Source: Pseudanabaena sp. FACHB-2040 (GTDB lineage Bacteria > Cyanobacteriota > Cyanobacteriia > Phormidesmidales > Phormidesmidaceae). From it: DNA of 64,000 nt. The position numbers were made by a program, and so were the translations under genes. The DNA lies in assembly GCF_014696715.1 (NCBI RefSeq), contig NZ_JACJQO010000005.1:62001-126000 (forward strand), written 5' to 3'. Shown piece by piece: positions 18,798 through 28,830 of this stretch (position 1 is its first letter; the number at the start of each line of letters is the position of its first letter). The notes under the pieces were generated by a model. That model did not search any database, was not told where the DNA came from, and saw only the letters and a program-made list of their open reading frames with translations.

Positions 18798-19526
18798 TTA
18801 CCCTTCAGCAATCAGCACCTCCATATTCTCCTGCATCCCGTTGAACTCAGTGCTGAGGCTGCGCACTTCGTCAGCTGCCAGGGAACTGCTCAAATCGGCG
18901 GTGCGTAATTTGTTCTGAAGCTGCTGCAAAACGCCTGCGGCATCGAGAATTAAGGTTGATAGGCTGACAACTTGAGCCTCACGAGCATCTTCCCCCTGCT
19001 GGGCGAGCTGCCGGTTGCGCTGCAAACTGGCAATTAGGGTATCCCACTGTTGGCGGGCCACGCCACTGCTGTTTTGCCGCTGCCGCTCGGCCTCGATCAG
19101 CTGCTTTTCTAGATCGGTGACCGACAGCAGTGAATCTTTGCCCTGCAGCCGCTGGGCCAATTGGTCGATTTTGGCAGGCAGTTCGCGGCTGCGATCGCAA
19201 GCATACTGCACTACTCCTAACAGCTCTATCTGATGAGCCTCGGTCAGCAGCCGTTGGGCCTCGGCCTGCAGCGCAGTGGCCTGCTGGGTGAGGTTCAAAG
19301 CCTGTTGCCGAGTTTTTTGCAGCTCCTGCTCCAGACGCGGGTTTTCCAATACAGGGGAGGAGTCGGGCTCGCGAGATTTAAGGGCAGTAGCTCCGAGGGT
19401 TGCGATCGCGGCCGCAGCAGGCAGCATCACCCCGCTGGGCAAACTCGCCAGACGCACCCCCAAAAACAGCGTCAAACCGCCCGCCAAAACCGCTAAAGGA
19501 TACTGCAGAGGATTAGCCAGCTTCAT
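18798..19526 (-). CDS. Membrane-anchored coiled-coil protein of the VWA operon
   Basis: The 242-aa protein starts with a pair of hydrophobic segments (about residues 9-24 and 32-47), a likely membrane hairpin. It is then almost entirely heptad-like helix rich in Gln, Leu, Glu and Arg (about residues 60-240), a coiled coil. No enzymatic motif is visible. It begins 2 bp after the VWA gene stop. The design resembles scaffolding or sensing subunits such as those in TelA-like or phage-shock assemblies, but I cannot assign it to either family. Confidence 0.65.
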   Translation of the reverse strand: MKLANPLQYPLAVLAGGLTLFLGVRLASLPSGVMLPAAAAIATLGATALKSREPDSSPVLENPRLEQELQKTRQQALNLTQQATALQAEAQRLLTEAHQIELLGVVQYACDRSRELPAKIDQLAQRLQGKDSLLSVTDLEKQLIEAERQRQNSSGVARQQWDTLIASLQRNRQLAQQGEDAREAQVVSLSTLILDAAGVLQQLQNKLRTADLSSSLAADEVRSLSTEFNGMQENMEVLIAEG

Positions 19527-19528
19527 GG

Positions 19529-21235
19529 TTAAAACTCCAGCTGCAGATCCGACATCAAGCGAGCAATTGTGGCCGGATCGCCCTTGGAATAGTAGCCGCC
19601 ATTGAGCTGAGCAATCTGCTGCAAAGCTTCTGGGTCAAAGTCACCTTCTTCTCCATAGCCCACCGTAAAAAAGGCAATCCGCTCATCACTGGAGAACCCA
19701 CTCTGCTGCAGCTCCTGGCCCAGCTGTTCCAGAGAAATGCCTGACTCCGAATCTTCCCCATCAGTCAGCACCAACACTGCATTGATGGCGTCGTCCCGAC
19801 GGTTCTGCCGCAGCCAATTACGAGCATAGAGACTGGCATCATACAGGCGAGTGCCGCCTTCGACCTGTAGGCTATTGATAAACTGCAATCCCCGCTGCTG
19901 CCCCTCAGGCGTACTGTCTGCCAAAACCGGAGACCGAATACTGGAATCGAAATCAATTAACGCCACCTTGTCCTTAGGCCCTAAGCTCGTAATGTAACTC
20001 TGCAGAGTGCTCTGCACTGCAGGCATCTTGTTGCCCTCCATAGAGCCAGAGGAATCGACCACAATCACCACTAGCGACGGCTTTTTAGCAGTCTCCTCCC
20101 AACTGGTCAGTATGGCCTCCACGACCTGGGGTTGCGGGGGGCGGTAGGAGTCGTAGCTAGCCTGAGGATTGACGCCAAACTCCGGGCTAAATTTGGCCCC
20201 CAGAGGCACTCCCGGCACCCCTGGACGCAGCCCCAATTCAGCGGCGATCTGCTGAACTGCTGGAGTCTGTAGATAGGCCAGGATGGCCTCTGCAGCCTCC
20301 TTCTCCTCAGCGCTAACCCAGGGAGCATTGGGCAAAATACCTCGCATATTGGAGGTAAACGTGGCCTTGGGGTACACCGCTACATACTTGGGCTGATCAG
20401 GTTGGCGCTGGCTGTTAGCCTCAATCACTGAAGACTCATAAACAGAACCAATGGAAGCCCAGAAAGGCCCGTTTTCGAGCATAGACTGAGCCAGAGACCC
20501 GGTAGAAACACCGTACCGGGTAATTTTGCTTTGAATGCTTTGAATGCCTGACTGGTAACTCTGGATGTCTTCAGGGGTCAAATCCTCTGGCCGCTTGCCC
20601 GATACAGAAGCGTACTGAGCCACTAGGGTTTGCAGCCCCGAGTTGGAGCGAGTAGGCGCAGTGTGAACGTAGTAAATATTTTGCGCCGGGCTAGCAGCAT
20701 CGAGATCCTGATGAGTTTGAGCGGTGGTTAACGCTCGATACAGATCGTCTACCTGCTGTAGCCCAGGGGCCAAATTTTCCTGCGTCATAAAAACCATTGG
20801 GCTATTGGCCAGCAGTGGAGCGTCGGCAATCGGCGGAATGTAGTTTTGTCCCGGAAAGACCTGCTCCATCTGATAGATCAGCTGACTGTGATAGATTTCC
20901 CCATCCACCGAAATCAGGGTGGGAAACTCGGGTGCCTCGGCTGCTAGGGTGCCCGACTTGAGCTGCTGTGCCAGCGTCACCACCTGATTGACGACATCAC
21001 CACTGCCTGCGGCTTCGCAAGACAGATAAAAGGCTTCGCCGCTGCTGAGTTTAGGGTCTTGCTGATTAAATTGCTCTGCTGCCTGATCGCAAAAGTGGCC
21101 TAGGGCGCTGCCAACTAGCAGCTTAACTTCCAGTCCCTGGCGGTTTTCACTGCTGCTAAGCCCATTGTTACAGCCAACTAGCAGCAGCACTAATCCTGCC
21201 GACAATGCTCGAATTCTGCCATTTGCATTGGACAT
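19529..21235 (-). CDS. Lipoprotein with solute-binding and VWA domains
   Basis: The 568-aa protein has a lipobox (LLLVGC, Cys22), so it should be lipid-anchored outside the plasma membrane. Residues about 35-350 form a binding-protein-like domain (SGDVVNQVVTLAQQ, TAPTRSNSGLQTLVAQYASV). From about 385 a von Willebrand A domain follows with an intact MIDAS: DSSGS (Asp394), a Thr in GGTRLYDAS (about 462) and the Asp of VLTDGED (about 491). Metal-dependent ligand binding by the VWA part is therefore plausible. It is the first of four tightly packed genes. Fusion of the two domains in one lipoprotein, repeated by a separate binding protein at the operon end, is unusual. Confidence 0.8.
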   Translation of the reverse strand: MSNANGRIRALSAGLVLLLVGCNNGLSSSENRQGLEVKLLVGSALGHFCDQAAEQFNQQDPKLSSGEAFYLSCEAAGSGDVVNQVVTLAQQLKSGTLAAEAPEFPTLISVDGEIYHSQLIYQMEQVFPGQNYIPPIADAPLLANSPMVFMTQENLAPGLQQVDDLYRALTTAQTHQDLDAASPAQNIYYVHTAPTRSNSGLQTLVAQYASVSGKRPEDLTPEDIQSYQSGIQSIQSKITRYGVSTGSLAQSMLENGPFWASIGSVYESSVIEANSQRQPDQPKYVAVYPKATFTSNMRGILPNAPWVSAEEKEAAEAILAYLQTPAVQQIAAELGLRPGVPGVPLGAKFSPEFGVNPQASYDSYRPPQPQVVEAILTSWEETAKKPSLVVIVVDSSGSMEGNKMPAVQSTLQSYITSLGPKDKVALIDFDSSIRSPVLADSTPEGQQRGLQFINSLQVEGGTRLYDASLYARNWLRQNRRDDAINAVLVLTDGEDSESGISLEQLGQELQQSGFSSDERIAFFTVGYGEEGDFDPEALQQIAQLNGGYYSKGDPATIARLMSDLQLEF

Positions 21236-21540
21236 ATGGATTGTCTGTCGAGAGTTTATGGGAGTGAGCTATCTACAAGCTACTCATCGAAGATTAACGA
21301 TTCCGTAAAGCTAGGGTGATTCACTAAAAGCAAAAATTTCTGCGAAAACTCGATAAAAACCTGAAAATCAGCTCAAGGTCCTGCCATTTGTAGTTTAAAC
21401 ATCTATCCAAAGAGAGATGGCGTTTTAGTATGAACACAAGTTTTCACCTATAGTGATTTTGTCTATTCCGTATATTTTGTGAGTAAAGCTATTTGGCTAC
21501 GGGGAACTCTTGGAAGCACTCCACTGCTTTTGATACGCTG

Positions 21541-22143
21541 ATGAAAATAATTTTGACGGTCACAGCCATAGGACTGGTGACTGTGATGGGGGTAGCGGGG
21601 GCTGCAACCGCAGCGACGGCCCAACCCAGTGCCGGTTCTCGTTGTGACGATGTCAATTTTATAGAGACTAGCAGTAGCGAGTGTATTGACCTAACTCGAC
21701 TTACCAGCACCCTTGAAATTGAACTCAGCACTCAGTTTTATACTGCCCTGGGTCGATTGAGTATTCCTGTTTTGCACAAAGACTGTGAGTCTGACAAAAC
21801 CTTGGGATATTACGACCTCTCTAGCAATGAGATGGTCTTGTGCATGAACAATCTTCAGGACGACCATGTCGAGATTGAAGCAACCTTGATTCATGAGTCT
21901 TGGCACGTAGTTCAAGACTGTGAGGATGGGCTAGATAATGCCAGCTACCGACCGATGTCTCTGCGGCATGGAGATTCTGCCAATCTGGATCTCATGGCCT
22001 CCAGCCTACAGCGGGCCGACCTGAGAACCATTGAAAACCATTACAACCCAGAGGATCGACCCCACGAAATCGAGGCTCGCTACATGGAGCATCACCCAGA
22101 TCTAGTGCTGCAGGCCCTAAACGCCTGTGCCATTCGGCAGTAA
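21541..22143 (+). CDS. Secreted zincin-like protein with HExxH motif
   Basis: The product from ATG 21541 is 200 aa. It begins MKIILTVTAIGLVTVMG and ends its signal peptide around AATAQP (residue 28), so it is exported. HESWH (His118, Glu119, His122) fits the HExxH zinc-protease motif. EIEARYMEHHPDL near residue 180 could supply the third ligand Glu, as in many small zincins. Six or more cysteines suggest disulphides. A TTG 48 bp upstream is an alternative start but would spoil the signal peptide. I know no named family; catalytic activity is inferred from the motif. It ends one base before the convergent GH1 gene. Confidence 0.65.
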   Translation: MKIILTVTAIGLVTVMGVAGAATAATAQPSAGSRCDDVNFIETSSSECIDLTRLTSTLEIELSTQFYTALGRLSIPVLHKDCESDKTLGYYDLSSNEMVLCMNNLQDDHVEIEATLIHESWHVVQDCEDGLDNASYRPMSLRHGDSANLDLMASSLQRADLRTIENHYNPEDRPHEIEARYMEHHPDLVLQALNACAIRQ

Positions 22144-22144
22144 G

Positions 22145-23638
<1,494 letters not shown>

Positions 23639-23837
23639 CTACCGTGTTGGCATATTTTTGGTATCGGCCTCCAGAGAGCCGAAAAGTTCTCTCAACACCT
23701 GCCTGCATCCCTACCCTGGCTATAGCAATTTCAAATCAGCTGTGCGGGGTGCAAGGGTAGAACCTCTGGTTGGGGGCACAGCTCCCACACCCCCATACTT
23801 ACAAATAGTTTGCTAACGCTATATGAGGACAGAGAAC

Positions 23838-24692
23838 TTATTTTTTCGGCAGCAGCCCCAAATTTCTGCCAATGGCTCTGTCTAACCAGCGATGTGGCAT
23901 TGCCAAAGGTAAAACCCAGTTGAAAAGGGGATTGGGAACGAACGCATAACGGGTTTTTGGAGCTTTCAGCTCAAATACCTGCCTGATAAACTCCCCAACT
24001 TGGTCTGGAGAATATCCTGCCTTACCAAGACCCGTCATATACCGCTGAAATGCCTGTAGGGGTTTTGCATATTCTGTCGCGGCATACTGGCTCATATCTT
24101 GAGCTGAGTCCTTATCCCAAATGGGCGTATTGACTGCTCCAGGTGCGACGATAACAACATCAATGCCATGCAGCTGCAGTTCCCGGCGCAGGCTATGAGA
24201 TATTCCTTCAATTGCGTGTTTGCTGCCCGCATACGCACCGATAAAGGGGGCTGCAATCTTTCCCCCAACAGAGCTTATGTTGATAATTCTGCCCGGTTTC
24301 GTCGCTGGGGACTGTCCAGCCTTTAATAAGGGTAAAAATGCCTGTATTACGGCAATTGGAGCAATCACGTTCACCTCAAACTGCCAACGAATCTCATCGA
24401 TCGACTGGTAGACAAGTGGCCCACTAGTCGCAATCCCGGCATTGTTAACTATTCCGGCTAATCCGTCGGGTCCAACGATTGATGCGACCTGTCGAGATGC
24501 GTTTTGCAGCGATTTTGTGTCGGTCACATCAAATAGCAGCGGCGTCACATTAGGCCCAATTTTGTCTGTGAGCCGCCTCGCATCTTCTTCTTTGCGAACA
24601 CTTCCAAACACCCGCTAGCCACAGTTGGCAAACGCCCTCACGGCGCTATACCCGATGCCAGAAGATGCTCCAGTCACCAAAATTGCCCTCAC
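23838..24692 (-). pseudogene. SDR-family oxidoreductase interrupted by an amber codon
   Basis: The original gene starts at GTG 24692 behind an excellent AGGAGG site and reads MRAILVTGASSGIGYSAV, the TGxxxGxG nucleotide-binding motif of classical short-chain dehydrogenases. After 25 codons a TAG (24615-24617) interrupts it. The frame then continues as RVFGSVRKEEDA through NNAG, the catalytic YAGSK and a full C-terminus to 23838. A GTG at 24611 could restart a 257-aa protein, but it would lack the NAD(P)-binding loop and hence normal function. The gene is divergent from a MerR regulator. Either a recent nonsense mutation or a sequencing error explains it. Confidence 0.75.
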
Positions 24693-24729
24693 AGTAACTC
24701 CTCCTACCTTGTGAACTGCAGTTACCTCA

Positions 24730-24760
24730 CCGTAAACTATGGACTATACTCCAAGGTCAA
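24730..24760 (-). promoter_or_regulatory. MerR-type operator-promoter of the SDR gene
   Basis: On the minus strand TTGACC (24755-24760) and TTACGG (24730-24735) are separated by 19 bp. This over-long spacer is the hallmark of MerR-activated promoters. The spacer contains an imperfect dyad, ACTATGGA / TCCAAGGT (24736-24757, 6 of 8 positions symmetric). The divergent MerR gene starts 10 bp away, so the site should serve both genes. Confidence 0.5.
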
Positions 24761-24769
24761 GGGATTGCC

Positions 24770-25114
24770 ATGCTGATTGGAGAACTCGCTAAGAAATCGG
24801 GGCTACCGACCGATACTATCCGCTTCTATGAGAAGAGAGGCTTGATTGATTCTGAGCTAATCGAACGTAGAAGCAACAACTATAGAGATTACTCGGAGGT
24901 CAGCCTAGAAAGGTTGGTGTTGATACAGCGCGCCAAACGGCTAGGATTCACGCTGACCGAGATTCAGGACTGGATTAAAGCTTTTGAAAATGATCAGCTT
25001 ACGCTTGATCAAAAGCAAAGAATTTTGGGTCAAAAGCTTGAGGAGGTTGAGGAACGAATTCAAGAACTAAAGAGGATGAAGAGCTATCTCTCAGAAAAAA
25101 TAGCTCGCTTATAG
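24770..25114 (+). CDS. MerR-family transcriptional regulator
   Basis: The 114-aa protein has the MerR winged helix-turn-helix (LIGELAKKSGLPTDTIRFYE, then EKRGLID and YRDYSEVSLERLVLIQRAKR) and a C-terminal dimerisation coiled coil (about residues 75-112). It contains no cysteine at all, so it is not a CueR/ZntR-type metal sensor. The effector domain is too short for a drug-binding module. It lies divergent from the broken SDR gene with a MerR-type operator between. In related pairs such regulators respond to aldehydes or oxidants and switch on the adjacent dehydrogenase; here that is inference. Confidence 0.85.
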   Translation: MLIGELAKKSGLPTDTIRFYEKRGLIDSELIERRSNNYRDYSEVSLERLVLIQRAKRLGFTLTEIQDWIKAFENDQLTLDQKQRILGQKLEEVEERIQELKRMKSYLSEKIARL

Positions 25115-25152
25115 AAGTGAGCCCTCTTCAATCACTATAGGAAACATAAAAG

Positions 25153-25623
25153 ATGGCTACTCCTTACACCGGAGGCTGCCAGTGCGGGCAGATTCGATAC
25201 GAGATTCGAGCCGAACCCCTCACGCTGTATGCCTGTCATTGCAAGGAATGTCAAAAGCAATCCTCTAGCGCCTTTGGCATGTCGATGTCCGTTCCTCGTG
25301 CCGCAGTTGTCATCCTTCAGGGACAGCCAAAGGAATGGAAGCGAGTCTCTGACAGCGGGCGGGAAGTAAGCTGCTTATTCTGTCCGGAATGCGGTACAAG
25401 ACTATTTCACAATCCTGCTCGAAATTCTGAAATCAGCAACGTTAAGCCCGGAACACTAGATGATACGAGTTGGCTCAAGCCCGCTGGCAATTTGTGGACT
25501 CGAAGTGCTCAAAAATGGATCATTTTAGATGAAAAATTGCTCAACTACGAAGCTCAACCCAGCGACTTTTCTCCGCTGCTTGAGCGGTTTCGGATCGAGT
25601 GTATTAAGAACAATTCTACTTGA
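25153..25623 (+). CDS. GFA/CENP-V-family zinc protein
   Basis: The 156-aa protein belongs to the glutathione-dependent formaldehyde-activating (GFA) family. The zinc-binding cysteines are visible as GGCQCGQIRY (Cys9, Cys11), YACHCKECQKQ (three Cys) and CPECGTRLF. SSAFGMSMSV is the conserved segment after the second cluster. Most members are not proven formaldehyde enzymes. It lies 38 bp after the MerR gene on the same strand and may share its transcript, which would suit an aldehyde-detoxifying theme with the divergent SDR. Confidence 0.85.
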   Translation: MATPYTGGCQCGQIRYEIRAEPLTLYACHCKECQKQSSSAFGMSMSVPRAAVVILQGQPKEWKRVSDSGREVSCLFCPECGTRLFHNPARNSEISNVKPGTLDDTSWLKPAGNLWTRSAQKWIILDEKLLNYEAQPSDFSPLLERFRIECIKNNST

Positions 25624-25677
25624 TTTGAATCTACACCAATCGAGATGCACAGCTGAACTCTGTAGGATTAATCTGAA

Positions 25678-26106
25678 TTGGCTAACGTAGTATATAAAAC
25701 AGATCTAAATCACGTTGACTGGGTGCAGGTGAAAGCAATACTGCATCAGGACGATTTTGATAACGGACGTAGCCCTGAACAGCTCAAGGCATCGTTTGAG
25801 AATAGCTATGCTACCTGCCTTGCCTATGCCGAGGAGCAAATCGTCGGGACTGCTCGGGCGTTATCTGACGGTGTTTGTAATGCATATATTGTTGATGTGT
25901 GGACGCTTAGCTCCTTTCGCCAGCAAGGAATCGCGAAGACGATGATGCAGATCCTTATAAGCAAATTACAGGGGCAGCACGTTTATTTATTCACAGATGA
26001 TGCAGTTGACTTTTACAAGAAGCTCGGTTTCGTCGAACAGCCTGTTGGTTTAAGCCAAGTGGTCGGTAATTGGCTGGTCAATGATGAAACCAGCTTAGTC
26101 AGCTGA
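25678..26106 (+). CDS. GNAT-family N-acetyltransferase
   Basis: The 142-aa protein starts with TTG at 25678 (MANVVYKTDLNHVDW). The GNAT core is clear: ARALSDGVCNAYIVDVW (beta3-beta4), FRQQGIAKTMMQIL (acetyl-CoA loop QxxGIA) and YLFTDDAVDFYKKLGF (beta5 and the following helix). The substrate is unknown. It follows the GFA gene by 54 bp. It differs from the GNAT at 13367-13855 in sequence but has the same overall layout. Confidence 0.8.
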   Translation: MANVVYKTDLNHVDWVQVKAILHQDDFDNGRSPEQLKASFENSYATCLAYAEEQIVGTARALSDGVCNAYIVDVWTLSSFRQQGIAKTMMQILISKLQGQHVYLFTDDAVDFYKKLGFVEQPVGLSQVVGNWLVNDETSLVS

Positions 26107-26165
26107 GGTTTTCGCTTCCAGCAGCTATTGCCCTTTGTCCAATCTACGAACTGACTACAAACTAA

Positions 26166-28433
26166 CTACTCAGCGCTGAAGATCAGAACCGGGACGCGCT
26201 TATAGGCGGGTGTTCCTGAACGGGTTTCGATATGCGCTTTCATCAACACGTTGGCTTCGGGGTAAAACATCAATGCTGAGCCGGGCCGAACCTCGCCGCA
26301 GATAATTTCAATCTGGTTGAGCTGCCCGGCATCGCCTCGCACTGAAACACGCTGGTGCTCAACAAATCCGGCTTGGGCAACATCTTGCGGGTGCATCAGA
26401 ATGCAGTGGCGGTGGGGCATACCCCGATAGCGATCGCCCTCTTTATAAACCACTGTATTGTGCTGAGAGTAGCTGCGCCCGGTCATCAGCGCCAGCACCA
26501 AGCCCTGAACGGGTTCGGCTAGGCCAAAGTCTTGGGGCTGAGGCAGAGTCAGGGTTGGCAAAGGGGTGATGTGCATTTGGGCTTTGCCAGAGGGGGTCGG
26601 GAACTGGGGTTGGGTGAAGATGCGACCCGCGATGGTGAACTCTTCCTCAGTCTCGTCGATTTGACCGATTTTCTCGTAGCCGGGAATGGTTTGGGCAATG
26701 AGTTGGCGGACGTAGCGGGTATCTTGCAGCCTGCGCCAGTCAACTGGGGTATCGCCATGAAGACGATGGGCCAGATCGGTTAGAAACTCGACTTCCGAAA
26801 TCAGGTCGGCTCCTTTGAGATGCGTTTTGCCCTCGTCGTTGAGTCGCACGAAGTTGTTGCCCGACTCGGTAGTAGTTTTATGGGGGTTTTCGAAGCGGTT
26901 GAAGACGGGGACGATGATTGTGTTTTGTCGGCCTAGACCGTGGAAGTGGCCTAAGTTGGGCTTGGTGGACAGGTAGATAACGGTGTCGATTTGGCCTAGA
27001 GCACGCTTGGCTTGGGTGAGATCGGGGTTGGCAGCATACAGGTTGCCGCCTAGGCAGAGCAGGGTATCTACCTGGCCGCTGTCGGCAGCTTCGATCAGGG
27101 CACGGGCATCGTAACCAGGTTCGCGCTTGAGGGATCGGCCCAAAAGCTTTTCTAGCGCCTGACGAATTTCTTCTTTAAGGTGCGCGGTCACGCCCATTGA
27201 ACCGAAGCCCTGCACGTTGGAATGGCCTCGAATGGGCATCAGACCCGCGCCTGGTTTGCCGACATTACCGGTGAGCAGGGCCGTATTGGCAATGCTGAAG
27301 ATGGTATCGACGCTATTGGCCTGCTGGGTAACGCCCATTGCCCAGGCAAAAACGACCCGCTGAGATTGACTGATTAGGGTGGCGGCGGCTTCGATCTCCT
27401 CCTGGGATAAGCCGCAGGTGTTGACCAGGGTTGACCAGGGGGTTGTTTGAGCCTGTGCGATCGCATCCCTCCATCCTTCTGCATGCGCCTCGACAAAATC
27501 AGTTTTGACTAGGCCCCGCTCAAGTAGAGACTTTTGAATGCCGACAAACAGCGCCACATCGCTGCCCGGAATCGGCTGCAGAAACAGAGAGGAAATGTCT
27601 GATCCTTGCAGTAGTGAGGTCAGTGGAAAAGCGGGAGAGCCGAACTTGACTAGCCCCACCTCCCGCACCGGGTTCACCACAATCACCCTGCCGCCGCGAT
27701 CGCGTAGCTTGATCAGCTCATTCATTAACCGGGGGTGATTGGCCGGGGCATTCGACCCCACCAGTACTACACAGTCGGCCTGGTGTAGCCCTTCCAGACT
27801 CACCATTGACGTACTGATGCCAAAGACAGCCTTAAGGCCTACGGTAGACGGGGCATGGCAGAGGTCGGAGCAATCGGCCAGGTTATTGGAGCCTAGCGAT
27901 CGCATCATCAGCTGCAGCAAATAAGCCGCTTCGTTGGAAGAGCGCCCGGAACTGTAGGAGGCCACGCGCTCGGGGGAGTGGCGGAAAGCGGGGGTTGCGA
28001 TCGCAAAAATCTCCTCCCAACTAATTCGCTCGTAGTGAGTACTGCCAGAGCGCAAAATCACCGGAAAACTTAGCCGCCCCAGCCGATCAGCTTCTAGAGA
28101 CGTGAGTTGCTGCAGTTCTGCCAAGCTGTGCTGGTCAAAAAAGTGAGGCTGCACTGGGGGCTGCAGTTCGGCCGAAATCGCCTCCACACTCTTCGCGCAG
28201 CGCTGCAGCGGTTCGCCCACTTCATTTACAAAGCCGCCCTTTTGGCCGCCTGTGCCCCAAGCGCAGGAGAGGCAGGCGCTTTTGTGAGTCAGAGTTTGCC
28301 AGAGCTTAGGGCCTTCGGCAGAGAGAGTGTGCTCAGCCCAATATTGAATAATGGGCAGACCGCCACCCATCTTGGGCTTACCAGAAGCGGGCGAGATGCC
28401 TGATTGAGGCTGCTTGGCGTCGGAAGAAGTCAT
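26166..28433 (-). CDS. YdeP-type molybdopterin oxidoreductase (FdhF/YdeP family)
   Basis: The 755-aa protein belongs to the bis-MGD molybdopterin family of the FdhF/YdeP type. ACLSCAWGTGGQKGGFVN near residue 55 is the family's N-terminal signature, lacking the full CxxCxxxC [4Fe-4S] motif of formate dehydrogenases. NNLADCSDLCHAPSTVGLKA, VLVGSNAPANHPRLMNEL, RGHSNVQGFGSMGVT and LMTGRSYSQHNTVVYKEGDR mark cofactor-binding segments. Electron donor and substrate are unknown for the family; YdeP in E. coli is tied to acid resistance. No accessory dehydrogenase subunit is nearby. It is uncommon in cyanobacteria as far as I know, but Mo-cofactor is already needed by NarB. Confidence 0.85.
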   Translation of the reverse strand: MTSSDAKQPQSGISPASGKPKMGGGLPIIQYWAEHTLSAEGPKLWQTLTHKSACLSCAWGTGGQKGGFVNEVGEPLQRCAKSVEAISAELQPPVQPHFFDQHSLAELQQLTSLEADRLGRLSFPVILRSGSTHYERISWEEIFAIATPAFRHSPERVASYSSGRSSNEAAYLLQLMMRSLGSNNLADCSDLCHAPSTVGLKAVFGISTSMVSLEGLHQADCVVLVGSNAPANHPRLMNELIKLRDRGGRVIVVNPVREVGLVKFGSPAFPLTSLLQGSDISSLFLQPIPGSDVALFVGIQKSLLERGLVKTDFVEAHAEGWRDAIAQAQTTPWSTLVNTCGLSQEEIEAAATLISQSQRVVFAWAMGVTQQANSVDTIFSIANTALLTGNVGKPGAGLMPIRGHSNVQGFGSMGVTAHLKEEIRQALEKLLGRSLKREPGYDARALIEAADSGQVDTLLCLGGNLYAANPDLTQAKRALGQIDTVIYLSTKPNLGHFHGLGRQNTIIVPVFNRFENPHKTTTESGNNFVRLNDEGKTHLKGADLISEVEFLTDLAHRLHGDTPVDWRRLQDTRYVRQLIAQTIPGYEKIGQIDETEEEFTIAGRIFTQPQFPTPSGKAQMHITPLPTLTLPQPQDFGLAEPVQGLVLALMTGRSYSQHNTVVYKEGDRYRGMPHRHCILMHPQDVAQAGFVEHQRVSVRGDAGQLNQIEIICGEVRPGSALMFYPEANVLMKAHIETRSGTPAYKRVPVLIFSAE

Positions 28434-28830
28434 GGCAAATTCTCAGGGCGAGGGGTCGGTAGCGGTGAAGCGGCAGCTGTATACCGTACCTTAATTTGCC
28501 TAGGCCAGGCTGTGTATTGACTTGCATTAAAAATGTGCAAAGTCGTGCAGAATTTTGCCAGTCCCAGCAGCATTCTCTGCTGGCAAAAACCAGGCAAGTT
28601 CCAGCTTTTAACCTTGACTCAATCTGGCAAGTTCAGTAGCCTTGGAGGCTGAAGCAGGTCTCTCGCTGCTTGTCTTTTTGGGGAATCTAGTTAGCTTGAC
28701 TCAGCGCTGTTGACCGCTGCGTAGCTAGGCCAATGGCTGCCGCAGCTTGAAGCTGTTTTGTAGAACGCAGTCAATCAGACCAAGACCGCCTAAACTACAC
28801 ACGTTTAGGGATTTCTACTCAGCATGCACT
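28434..28830. other. Divergent promoter region
   Basis: No supported gene. The stretch separates the YdeP-type gene (minus) from the GT81-like gene (plus). An upstream extension of the latter frame to 28747 exists but has no good ribosome-binding site and looks untranslated. An inverted pair GCCAG...CTGGC occurs around 28557-28590. Confidence 0.4.
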
